From NCBI GenBank assembly GCA_029865665.1, contig JARXAV010000298.1:1-12273 (forward strand): a DNA stretch of 12,273 nt. The letters are read 5' to 3'. Below, piece after piece: positions 1-6,620 of the stretch. The translations under genes were made by a program, and so were the position numbers. This DNA is from Flectobacillus sp. GTDB lineage: Bacteria > Bacteroidota > Bacteroidia > Cytophagales > Spirosomataceae. Numbering within the stretch: the stretch's first letter is position 1; each line of letters opens with the position of its first letter. Below the pieces are notes generated by a model. It was not told the DNA's origin and did no database searches. It worked only from the letters and a program-made list of their open reading frames with translations.

Positions 1-367
1 ACTGAACGTAACCTTCGAGTATGAGAAACAACAAGGCGGATGCCAAAAGTGAAAAGTCTTCGAGTTTGCTTGCACGAACTTCGTCCCAAGAAAAGGGTTT
101 TCGATGAACGAAGGCATAAGCAAATGTTCCTATGGTTGCTAAACCGATAAAAACTACAATAATTTGATGACCAATACTATCAAGGTGCTGATAAACGAGC
201 GTTCCTAGTCCAGCAGAAAGTAATAGTATTCCGAGATACAGTAAGAGTCGTAATTCATAGAAAAGTGAAAAAGGGCGACTTCCCAAATGAGAAGTCAATC
301 GACTAGCCTCTTCTGCTGAAAAAAGGCCTTTTGATTGTAGTGATTGAATAACTTGCTCGGCAGACAT
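1..367 (-). CDS. DUF2157-like membrane protein, N-terminal part (cut by window edge)
   Basis: This is an open frame of 122 codons from ATG at 367 that runs off the left edge, so only the N-terminus is visible. It begins MSAEQVIQSLQSKGLFSAEE, a short soluble helical segment. Two hydrophobic stretches follow, at about residues 40-58 (LRLLLYLGILLLSAGLGTLV) and 67-86, and a third begins near 107 (LLASALLFLIL). A short N-terminal 'LxxxGLxxxEEA' helix before many membrane helices is the usual look of DUF2157 (PF09925) proteins, whose function is unknown. It lies 90 bp downstream of the peroxidase gene on the same strand and could be co-transcribed with it, though nothing links them functionally. 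The family call is by resemblance only; that it is a multi-pass inner-membrane protein is firmer. Confidence 0.6.
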   Translation of the reverse strand, partial: MSAEQVIQSLQSKGLFSAEEASRLTSHLGSRPFSLFYELRLLLYLGILLLSAGLGTLVYQHLDSIGHQIIVVFIGLATIGTFAYAFVHRKPFSWDEVRASKLEDFSLLASALLFLILEGYVQ

Positions 368-457
368 AGTATAAAAACATGATTGTCTGACAAGTTAAGA
401 AAATTTAAGTTGTTTTGTGATAATTGTATAAGTTTTACAGAAAATGAAGGCAGCTCC

Positions 458-2224
458 TTAAAGTGCTTTCAAGAAAAGGATTAATGCCTTCTTTTCATCA
501 GAAGTAAGTTTTAATGCTTCTTGCGGAAGAGTTTGATTCTCCATCTTGAAATGAAGTCCCCAGCCACCACCTTTGTTATAAAAATCAATAACTTCTTCTA
601 AAGACTTGAAAACACCATTGTGCATGTATGGTGCGGTTAGGTTAATGTTTCGAAGTGTTGGTGTTTTGAATGAATTTCGGTGAATTGTTGCTTTAGTGAG
701 ATAATATTTCCCCAAATCAGAGTCCATTCGGTTGTTTTTGTCGGGAACTCCTAATACTTCACTTTCAGACTTACTAAAGTTAGGGGGAACTGTTCCGTTG
801 GTTAGGGGTATAAAGTGACAAGTAGCACATTTACCTTTACCTGCAAAAATATTAAAACCATTGATTTCTTGAGGTGATAGAGCTGCTTTATTGCCTCTCA
901 TGTATTTGTCAAATCTACTATTCAATTTCCCTAAAGAACGCATATAAATTGCTAAGGCATTTTTTACTAAAAATTCAGAAATAGAATCCTTTGGATAGGC
1001 TTTTTTAAAGGCTTCTTGGTAGATTGGCATCTTTTTAATGCTTTCTATTGTCTTTTTGATAGAGCCGTGCATTTCTGCTTCATTGGCAATTACATCGGAA
1101 GCTTGGTCTTCGAGGTAATTAACTCGGGAATCGTAGAACAATGTCCGTTGAAAAGCTGCATTGAGAATTGTTGGTGTATTTCTTTTAATCCTGGACTTTC
1201 CATCTAGGCTCATTGACGTTACCTCTCCATCGGTAAATGCCTTGCTCTCTTGATGACAAGATGCACATGAACGAGTGTTATCACCAGAAAAAAGTACCTC
1301 ATAGAAAAGTTGTTTTCCAAGACTAATTCTTGGTACCGTGGTTTTATATTCTGGAAAAGCTGTAAACGCATCGGCATCAAAGGCATTTTCGTCAAAGATG
1401 GTAGTGGCAGTATTTTTGAGAGGTCTCGTTTCTTGAAAGTCGGGAATCAATAATGCTTTTTGAATTAAATAACACTTCTTGCTCAACGGATTGGCTAATT
1501 CTGTAATAAATGTAGCACGGTTGAACGAATTAAAATCTGAACTGTTGCTTAAATGAGTTTTCATTTTTTCTATTAACTGGAAAACTTCAATCAGCAAGGT
1601 CTCATCTTTACTCGGAATATTTTTTTGATAAAAAGCAAGACTTTCTCTCATTCCTTCCAAAGCATAAGCAGCTTCTTTTAGGGATTTTTGTGCAATCGGA
1701 GAGTCAAAACCTGTAATACCTAATGTAATTATACGGTAAACCTCTAATCTTAGAGCATCAAAAATGTGAGCATCCGTAAGTTCTGCATTTACTGTCAAAG
1801 ACCGAAGCCTTCCAATATTAGATTCTAATACGGCGATTTGGTGTATTAATTCTTTTTTATTTTGAAGCTGGTATTGAGGATATAATAAGGGTTCTATTAC
1901 TTGAAAACCTTCTGGATTTTCTATTCGAGAATCTTCACTTTCAAATTCTTGAATAGCGGGGCCATTAATGGACTTTGCAGCAGTGGGGAAATAATATTCA
2001 CTCAGATATTCTACTTTCTTGTAGGCATAGCGAGCATTACAAAAAGCAGTTTTGATATTTTTCTCAGACTGATTTTCTTCAATACTCCTTTTTAAAATAC
2101 TTACTTCAGAGTATAATGAATCAATATTGATAATAACTTGATTTTGAATTAGTTTCTTGTTAGGTGTTTGTTCACAAGAAAGGCAAAAAAGGGCGATACT
2201 GAAGAATACAATTAGCTGTCTCAT
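458..2224 (-). CDS. Lipoprotein: imelysin-like domain fused to di-heme cytochrome c peroxidase (CCP/MauG family)
   Basis: This 588-residue exported protein has two parts. Residues 1-17 form a lipoprotein signal (hydrophobic core, then CLSC with Cys17). Residues about 30-260 are helical and resemble imelysin/EfeO-type domains. GFQVIE (106-111) sits where imelysins have GxHxxE, so His is replaced by Gln. Residues about 285-588 are a bacterial di-heme peroxidase: CASCH (320-324) and CATCH (466-470) bind two c-type hemes. Further family motifs are FYDSR (363-367), TPTLRN (521-526) and APYMHNG (531-537); Met534 is a possible axial heme ligand. Family members reduce H2O2 or carry out oxidative modifications using periplasmic electrons. 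No acidic export cluster follows Cys17, so a periplasm-facing location is likely. It follows the PhoX-like gene by 69 bp with a hairpin between. A peroxidase-family di-heme protein is secure; the N-terminal assignment is from motif memory. Confidence 0.9.
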   Translation of the reverse strand: MRQLIVFFSIALFCLSCEQTPNKKLIQNQVIINIDSLYSEVSILKRSIEENQSEKNIKTAFCNARYAYKKVEYLSEYYFPTAAKSINGPAIQEFESEDSRIENPEGFQVIEPLLYPQYQLQNKKELIHQIAVLESNIGRLRSLTVNAELTDAHIFDALRLEVYRIITLGITGFDSPIAQKSLKEAAYALEGMRESLAFYQKNIPSKDETLLIEVFQLIEKMKTHLSNSSDFNSFNRATFITELANPLSKKCYLIQKALLIPDFQETRPLKNTATTIFDENAFDADAFTAFPEYKTTVPRISLGKQLFYEVLFSGDNTRSCASCHQESKAFTDGEVTSMSLDGKSRIKRNTPTILNAAFQRTLFYDSRVNYLEDQASDVIANEAEMHGSIKKTIESIKKMPIYQEAFKKAYPKDSISEFLVKNALAIYMRSLGKLNSRFDKYMRGNKAALSPQEINGFNIFAGKGKCATCHFIPLTNGTVPPNFSKSESEVLGVPDKNNRMDSDLGKYYLTKATIHRNSFKTPTLRNINLTAPYMHNGVFKSLEEVIDFYNKGGGWGLHFKMENQTLPQEALKLTSDEKKALILFLKAL

Positions 2225-2235
2225 CGGATAAACTA

Positions 2236-2268
2236 ATTCGACAACTTCTTTGGAGGAAGTTGTCGAAT
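2236..2268 (-). terminator. Perfect 13-bp hairpin between the PhoX-like and peroxidase genes
   Basis: The arms ATTCGACAACTTC (2236-2248) and GAAGTTGTCGAAT (2256-2268) are exact inverted complements around a 7-nt loop. The hairpin lies wholly in the 69-bp spacer, after the stop of the upstream gene and 12 bp before the ATG of the peroxidase. On the minus strand only a weakly T-rich stretch follows, so it may be a leaky terminator, an mRNA-stabilising structure, or a modulator of peroxidase translation. The inverted repeat is seen directly; its role is inferred. Confidence 0.55.
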
Positions 2269-2293
2269 CAAAATCAATAGTAGAATATTAAAC

Positions 2294-3739
2294 TTATTTT
2301 GCTAAACCTTTAATCAAGACGATTTGGCTTGCTTGGTTTTCAGATAAACGTTTTGAACCACCGTCAACACCTTTGTATCTGTTGCCAGTCCAAGTATGTG
2401 GTTGAATACACAACATGAATGTGTTAGGTACGCCAATTTGGTTTGAAACATCAATGAATCCACCATACTCCCATGAACCAAATTTAGAAGCACCACCAAC
2501 GTTGTATTTGGCAGCATCTGCTTTTGTACGACGGTGGTCTAATTCTAACACCACTTTCAAATCACCTGTATTGATGTTATACTGGTATAAGTACGAATCA
2601 TGCGTTTCGTCACCATACGTATTTGGATCTTCCTCAATATAAACATAGTTATCTGTTACCATGATATTATCTGGGTTTTGGAATTTACCAGCCTTACCAT
2701 TTCTATCGTCACCATCCAAAATTACAGATAGAGTTCCTTTCAAAGGATCATTCTCATCTAAATTCAATTTATAAACACGTCCGTATTTAGTTCTTGAAGC
2801 ATCTGCGTTAGTTCCAGTGAAAGGCTGACCTGTCACCGTGAAATATGTTTCTCTATTAGCTGCTCCACCGCTCTTACGGTAATCGATATCCTCTACACGT
2901 CCGAATTTAATCGCTTTTAAATCAGCAACTTTAGCATTGATTTGAGCACCAGTTAACGTTTTGTGATTGTCCACTTTAACAAAAGAAACAGGATAGTTTG
3001 TACCTACCTTCATATCTATTTCCTTCTGATTATCATCATTACGTTTTAACATATAGAATGAACCATTTTCTAAGTCTCCTACCGTATTTGAAACATACAT
3101 GAACACTTGACCTCCATAAACGCCTGAATCATCATCTGTAATAACGATTACTGTTTTTCCAGGATAAGCATTTTTATTCAAAGGCATTGGGTTTTCTCCG
3201 CTCAATCTACCTAAGCCGTTTAACACTTTTGACTTACCTGCATCACTTACAGAAGCAAAAGGGTCAAGTCCATGTGCTTGTGATTCTTCTCCAGACTCAC
3301 CAGAAGTCATGAATAAAGGACCAAAACCATGTTCTTCTTTCGTTGCTAGGGTAGCACTACACAAACGCCACTGAGCACCATCTGAATTTAATAAATAATC
3401 ACCTTTTACGGGTTTGAAAGTTTTATCTAACGTAATTCTAGAGACAGCGAAGTTATCTTCATTGTTCACTAAAAAAGTATAAGTACTGTCTGTGCTTTTA
3501 ATTAAACCCGAACCATCCGCAGAACCTCCAAAGATAAACGCTGGAGAATTTTTAAGCGTATCATCAGAAGTCAATAACGAATACATTTCCAAGTTTTCAA
3601 ATCCTGGTTGTTTGATAGCCAGTACAGGAACTTTAGAGTAATCTTTTAAAATGATACTCGATGCAGGGCTTTGGTCGTCACTATTACAAGAGAGACAAAC
3701 ACCAGCTAATAGGAGTGCTGGTAGTAATATTTTTTTCAT
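2294..3739 (-). CDS. PhoX-like (DUF839) lipoprotein, probably beta-propeller
   Basis: This is a 481-residue exported lipoprotein. Residues 1-18 are a signal peptide ending CLSC (Cys18). The mature start CNSDDQ has an acidic pair that resembles the Bacteroidota surface-export signal, so the protein may face outward. The body matches the PhoX/DUF839 (PF05787) pattern: KEEHG (134-138), SGEESQAHG (149-157), DDDSGVYGGQVFMYVS (202-217), RVEDID (281-286), YGRVYKL (319-325) and FQNPDNI (353-359) followed by YVYIEEDPN. Characterised PhoX enzymes are Fe/Ca-dependent phosphatases with a metal-binding Cys in a TCEE-like motif. Here the corresponding segment appears to be SGEE without Cys, so phosphatase activity is doubtful. 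It is the first gene before the imelysin-like/peroxidase fusion on the same strand. No phosphate-uptake genes are nearby. Confidence is good for the superfamily and low for the reaction. Confidence 0.7.
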   Translation of the reverse strand: MKKILLPALLLAGVCLSCNSDDQSPASSIILKDYSKVPVLAIKQPGFENLEMYSLLTSDDTLKNSPAFIFGGSADGSGLIKSTDSTYTFLVNNEDNFAVSRITLDKTFKPVKGDYLLNSDGAQWRLCSATLATKEEHGFGPLFMTSGESGEESQAHGLDPFASVSDAGKSKVLNGLGRLSGENPMPLNKNAYPGKTVIVITDDDSGVYGGQVFMYVSNTVGDLENGSFYMLKRNDDNQKEIDMKVGTNYPVSFVKVDNHKTLTGAQINAKVADLKAIKFGRVEDIDYRKSGGAANRETYFTVTGQPFTGTNADASRTKYGRVYKLNLDENDPLKGTLSVILDGDDRNGKAGKFQNPDNIMVTDNYVYIEEDPNTYGDETHDSYLYQYNINTGDLKVVLELDHRRTKADAAKYNVGGASKFGSWEYGGFIDVSNQIGVPNTFMLCIQPHTWTGNRYKGVDGGSKRLSENQASQIVLIKGLAK

Positions 3740-3782
3740 CTGTTAACGTTTTATGGACTTAATTTTAGTATTAATTGTAGGG

Positions 3783-3790
3783 CAAATGTA
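3783..3790 (-). promoter_or_regulatory. Possible Bacteroidota -7 promoter element (TACATTTG)
   Basis: On the minus strand TACATTTG matches the Bacteroidota consensus TAnnTTTG exactly. It lies about 44 bp upstream of the PhoX-like ATG, a suitable distance for its promoter. No TTTG occurs at the expected 19-21 bp further upstream, so the -33 element is missing or diverged. The call is tentative. Confidence 0.35.
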
Positions 3791-4014
3791 GGTCTTAACT
3801 ATTAACACGATTGGTTCTATCTTTAAAGAAATCATTAAGCTTTGACCATTTTTTTTACAATTTAATCACATCAAATACCTTCTTTTGACTCATTTTTCGA
3901 TGGCTTTCTTTGAGTTTGAGAGTAAGTGGTTGATTATTAGCGTATCAATGTTGAAATCGTATATTATGATAAAGTAAACTTCCGAGAGCCTTCCTCTGCT
4001 TTAACACTAAGAAA

Positions 4015-4059
4015 AAAAGTACCCTTTTATTTTCATTCAGCCAAAAAAGTAGGACTTTT
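4015..4059 (+). promoter_or_regulatory. Two adjacent AAAAG...CTTTT palindromes upstream of the FAN1-like gene
   Basis: AAAAGT-AGG-ACTTTT (4045-4059) is a perfect 6-bp inverted repeat with a 3-bp spacer. A weaker relative, AAAAG-TACC-CTTTT, lies at 4015-4028. Their centres are about 30 bp apart, close to three helical turns, and the nearer one ends 27 bp before the ATG. This geometry suits a dimeric repressor or activator, but AT-rich DNA gives such patterns by chance and no regulator is identified. Confidence 0.3.
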
Positions 4060-4086
4060 GAATAAATACTGAAATCACTCGTTCCA

Positions 4087-5802
4087 ATGCCTGAAAAAAT
4101 AGAGCTTGAACCCAAATATTACTTGGGCTATTTTCATTACTTACTCGGTTTTGTTGAAAAAAAATATGCTCATATTCTCAATGAGTCTGAAAATGCTTTT
4201 TTGTCGGCGTTTGCTCAACTTTCAGAGGATGAGCAATGCCTTTATGTTCGTTTTTCTAATCGGAGGGCTTCATTTTTCAGAACGGATAAATTAAAATATG
4301 CTGAAATAGCGGATATTCCCTCAGTGATTCGCTCCTTGATTATGAAGGGATTTATAGAGGAAGTTGCTGCTAAACACCTTGTTTTAGCGGGAGAATTACT
4401 GGATATTTTTAATAAAGCGGAGTTGATGGAAATGGCTAAACTCTTACAACTCGAAACCAAAGGGAAGGCTTCGCTTAAAAAGGATGAGGTGTTAGATTGG
4501 ATGATGACGGTCGCCAATTTTGAAGAAATAATTACACTCTTACAAGTCAACGAACAAGCTATTCCGACGGTCATTAAAGTAGCTTATGAAACGGAAGTTC
4601 AACTGATTAAGTTCTTATTTTTTGGGACTCGTCACGGAGATATGACGGAATTTGTAGTGCGTGATTTGGGTTTTCAAACCTATCAGCATTTTGATGAAGA
4701 AAACCTTGTTCCTCATTTCGAAACTCGTCAGGAGGCGGAGGATAAATTGAAGGTTTCGTTGGCTAGAGAAGATTTTTATTTGATGCAATCGGCTAAGATT
4801 GAAGCAGATGAAATTTATCATTGGTTTATGGATTGGGCAGATCAGCACCATAAAAGTCTCGCTGAAATTGCCGTGCCTACTTTCGAACGCTTTGCCTTGA
4901 AAGTGGGAATGTTTCTCGAAAAACAAAAGGCTTTTGACGAAGCATTGAGCATTTTTAAACTTACAGGCGAGCATCCTTCACGGGAGCGACAAGTACGAAT
5001 TTTGCATAAAACTAAAAATTTAGAAGAAGCCAAAGCTTTGTGCGAACAGATGTTAGCAGAGCCACAAAATGCGGACGAACAGTTTTTTGCCATCGACTTC
5101 TTTAATAAATTGGATGCTCAGTTACAGAAAAAACGGGTCAAGAAAAGCGTAACCCAAGAGTTGCATAATGCTGAAAGTATCAGCCTTGATATTGACTGGA
5201 AACGGCAAGTAGAATCTGGGGTGATTCATTATTATGAAGAACGACACCAGAAAGCAACTTTTACTGAAAATCACCTTTGGCGTAGCTTGTTTGGCTTGTT
5301 GTTTTGGGATATTATTTTTGATACAGAATCCATGGCGATGCACCATCCACTTCAACGTTCGCCTTCAGATTTATATAAACCTGTGTTTTTTGAAAAACGT
5401 AAGGATAAAATGCAAGAACGCTTACAATTGTTGGAAGACGAAGAAGCAATTCGAGCGTATTTGTATGATACCTTCTTTGCAAAATATGGAATCACCAATC
5501 CGTTAGTAGAATGGTATGGTGGACTCTTTCCGCTATTGATTACTTTGGTAGAAAAACTATCAGCTGAACAGCTTAGTAAAGTACTACTGGAAATCGCTCG
5601 TGACTTGCGGGAAAACCTTCGTGGTTTTCCTGATTTGTTGGTTTGGGATGATGGCGATTATTGTTTTGTAGAAGTAAAATCTCCGACGGATAACTTGTCC
5701 AATCAACAATTGTATTGGTTACGTTTTTTTGCAACGCATGGTATCAACTCGAAGGTATTGAGAGTGGAATGGAAAAAGCCTATTTTGTTTGAAGAGGAGT
5801 AG
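4087..5802 (+). CDS. FAN1-type VRR-NUC structure-specific nuclease
   Basis: This 571-residue protein, close to the roughly 560 residues of Pseudomonas aeruginosa FAN1, shows the full FAN1 layout. The N-terminal part has the conserved LYVRFSNRRASFFRTDKL block (52-69). A SAP-like DNA-binding segment follows at about 99-140 (ELLDIF...ELMEMAKLLQL). Next is a TPR-like helical region with EHPSRERQVRIL (295-306). TENHLWRSLFGLLFWDIIF (393-411) leads into the nuclease core. The C-terminal VRR-NUC domain has RGFPD (512-516), EVK (529-531) and the downstream NLSNQQLYWL helix, so the PD-(D/E)xK catalytic set looks intact. FAN1 enzymes cut 5' flaps and branched DNA and help repair interstrand crosslinks; cytoplasmic DNA repair is the likely role here. 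No repair gene adjoins it. Two palindromes lie just upstream of the ATG. Confidence 0.92.
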   Translation: MPEKIELEPKYYLGYFHYLLGFVEKKYAHILNESENAFLSAFAQLSEDEQCLYVRFSNRRASFFRTDKLKYAEIADIPSVIRSLIMKGFIEEVAAKHLVLAGELLDIFNKAELMEMAKLLQLETKGKASLKKDEVLDWMMTVANFEEIITLLQVNEQAIPTVIKVAYETEVQLIKFLFFGTRHGDMTEFVVRDLGFQTYQHFDEENLVPHFETRQEAEDKLKVSLAREDFYLMQSAKIEADEIYHWFMDWADQHHKSLAEIAVPTFERFALKVGMFLEKQKAFDEALSIFKLTGEHPSRERQVRILHKTKNLEEAKALCEQMLAEPQNADEQFFAIDFFNKLDAQLQKKRVKKSVTQELHNAESISLDIDWKRQVESGVIHYYEERHQKATFTENHLWRSLFGLLFWDIIFDTESMAMHHPLQRSPSDLYKPVFFEKRKDKMQERLQLLEDEEAIRAYLYDTFFAKYGITNPLVEWYGGLFPLLITLVEKLSAEQLSKVLLEIARDLRENLRGFPDLLVWDDGDYCFVEVKSPTDNLSNQQLYWLRFFATHGINSKVLRVEWKKPILFEEE

Positions 5803-6056
5803 AAATAGGAGGGAAGAACATAAGATGTATGCTTTTTGAAAGCCCAAATAACCTGATAATCGAATTAGATAGTAACTAAAATTGTACTTTTCTTCTATTT
5901 TTTCTGTCCTATATATAGCTGTAAGGATGTTATTTCACTTTTCAAAGAATCTGCATTTTGGGTTTGGAATTAACAAAAAGTTTACCTAAATTTAATATAG
6001 AAAGTCACCCAGAATAGCACAAATTAGTGTAGTATTTATAATTGAATGTGCTAGTA

Positions 6057-6126
6057 AAATTTAGAGAACAAGATACTTCTTGGCAAAGGAAAAATTGCAT
6101 CGTTCTTTTACTTGTTCTCTAAATTT
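6057..6126 (+). repeat. Perfect 16-bp inverted repeat upstream of hpf
   Basis: AAATTTAGAGAACAAG (6057-6072) is the exact reverse complement of CTTGTTCTCTAAATTT (6111-6126), with a 38-nt loop. A perfect match of this length is unlikely by chance. There is no T-run after either arm, so it does not look like an intrinsic terminator. It may be a structured mRNA leader, a small RNA hairpin, or the ends of a tiny mobile remnant. Confidence 0.6.
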
Positions 6127-6140
6127 GGGTTTCCAAATTT
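6121..6140 (+). repeat. 8-bp inverted repeat, alternative to its flanking hairpins
   Basis: AAATTTGG (6121-6128) and CCAAATTT (6133-6140) pair around a GTTT loop. The left arm shares 6 bases with the preceding 16-bp hairpin and the right arm shares 4 with the following one. It therefore cannot form at the same time as either. Confidence 0.45.
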
Positions 6141-6165
6141 CAATCTAGTTGTTCTAAATTGAAAT
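6137..6165 (+). repeat. Stem-loop about 40 nt before the hpf start codon
   Basis: ATTTCAAT (6137-6144) pairs with ATTGAAAT (6158-6165). After one mismatch, TAG (6146-6148) pairs with CTA (6154-6156), leaving a 5-nt TTGTT loop. It is AT-rich and moderate in strength. Its closeness to the hpf start suggests a 5'-UTR element, which is inferred from position only. Confidence 0.4.
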
Positions 6166-6204
6166 GACTTTGTTAATTTTTTTAACCTTAAACAAAGAGT
6201 GCGT

Positions 6205-6561
6205 ATGAAATTACAGGTGCATTCAGTTCACTTCGACGCAGACAAGAAGCTGTTGGAGTTTATCCAATCTAAGTTAAACAAATTGGATACATTTTTTGAC
6301 CGAATTACTGGTGGAGAGGTTTTCCTCAAATTAGACAAAGGTGAAAGTACCAAAATTAGGTCTAAAATGCTCGAAGTGAAGATTAAATTACCCGGGGCAA
6401 CCCTTTTTGTAAGAGAGATGGCATCAACTTTTGAAGAAGCAATGGATATTGCCATCGAAGCATTAAAAGTTCAACTTAAACGTTTTAAAGAAAAGTCTCA
6501 AATCAAACCCAACGATAACAAAGCATTGCTTTTAAGTCTGTCTATGGCCAGCGAAAGTTAA
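6205..6561 (+). CDS. hpf: Short ribosome hibernation promoting factor (HPF/RaiA family)
   Basis: The 118-residue protein starting MKLQVHSVHFDAD fits the S30AE/HPF family (PF02482). It binds the 30S decoding region of idle ribosomes in stationary phase or starvation, blocking tRNA and mRNA and promoting inactive dimers. The beta-alpha-beta-beta-beta-alpha pattern is readable: strand MKLQVHSVHF, helix KKLLEFIQSKLNKLDTFF, strands GEVFLKLD, KMLEVKIKL and ATLFVREMA, then helix TFEEAMDIAIEALKVQLKRFKEK. It lacks the C-terminal dimerisation domain of long HPF, so this is the short form. I chose ATG at 6205; a GTG at 6199 would add only two residues (MR) and is not the usual start of the family. The gene ends at a strong hairpin terminator and has a structured leader. 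It stands alone here, without the tRNA/tuf neighbours I associate with this gene in many Bacteroidota. Confidence 0.93.
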   Translation: MKLQVHSVHFDADKKLLEFIQSKLNKLDTFFDRITGGEVFLKLDKGESTKIRSKMLEVKIKLPGATLFVREMASTFEEAMDIAIEALKVQLKRFKEKSQIKPNDNKALLLSLSMASES

Positions 6562-6592
6562 CAAAGAAATACTAATTCAGAATATATAAAGG

Positions 6593-6620
6593 AGGGCTTC
6601 GGGAGAAGCCCTTTTTCTTT
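6593..6620 (+). terminator. Rho-independent terminator of hpf, possibly bidirectional
   Basis: AGGGCTTC (6593-6600), a GGGA loop and GAAGCCCT (6605-6612) make an 8-bp GC-rich stem, followed directly by TTTTCTTTT. It lies 31 bp after the hpf stop, and its T-tract overlaps the stop codon of the convergent AsmA-like gene. On the minus strand a partly T-rich stretch also follows the stem, so it may serve both genes. Confidence 0.88.

Larger units (their letters stand above)
3740..4086. other. Divergent intergenic region (347 bp)
   Basis: This AT-rich stretch separates the minus-strand PhoX-like gene from the plus-strand FAN1-like gene, so it must hold both promoters. It contains the possible minus-strand -7 element (3783-3790) and two short palindromes near the FAN1-like start (4015-4028 and 4045-4059). 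I see no open frame, RNA gene or terminator hairpin in it, and no consensus plus-strand promoter. Confidence 0.6.
5803..6204 (+). other. 402-bp non-coding leader/intergenic region before hpf
   Basis: No convincing open frame, tRNA or known riboswitch is visible here. The first half (5803-6050) is AT-rich with nothing I can name. The second half carries three overlapping inverted repeats (6057-6126, 6121-6140 and 6137-6165) within 150 bp of the hpf start. There is no clear U-tract hairpin for the upstream nuclease gene. The hpf promoter must lie here unless hpf is read through, but no full TTTG/TAnnTTTG pair is seen. Confidence 0.55.

Noticed and set aside
446..491. GAAGGCA/TGCCTTC stem at the end of the peroxidase gene as terminator
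   Set aside because: The stem is only 7 bp, the loop is about 32 nt, one arm is in coding sequence and there is no T-tract.
4242..5355. Several minus-strand open frames inside the FAN1-like gene
   Set aside because: They overlap a well-supported coding sequence in other frames, show no recognisable motifs and have unlikely composition.
5830..5845. Small GCTTT/AAAGC hairpin after the FAN1-like gene as terminator
   Set aside because: The 5-bp stem lacks a following U-run; too weak to call.
6165..6172. TGACTTTG as a -7 promoter element for hpf
   Set aside because: It has one mismatch, no -33 partner at the right distance, and lies only about 33 bp from the start codon.
6199..6204. GTG start for hpf two codons upstream of ATG
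   Set aside because: Family members typically begin MKLQVHS; ATG at 6205 fits better.
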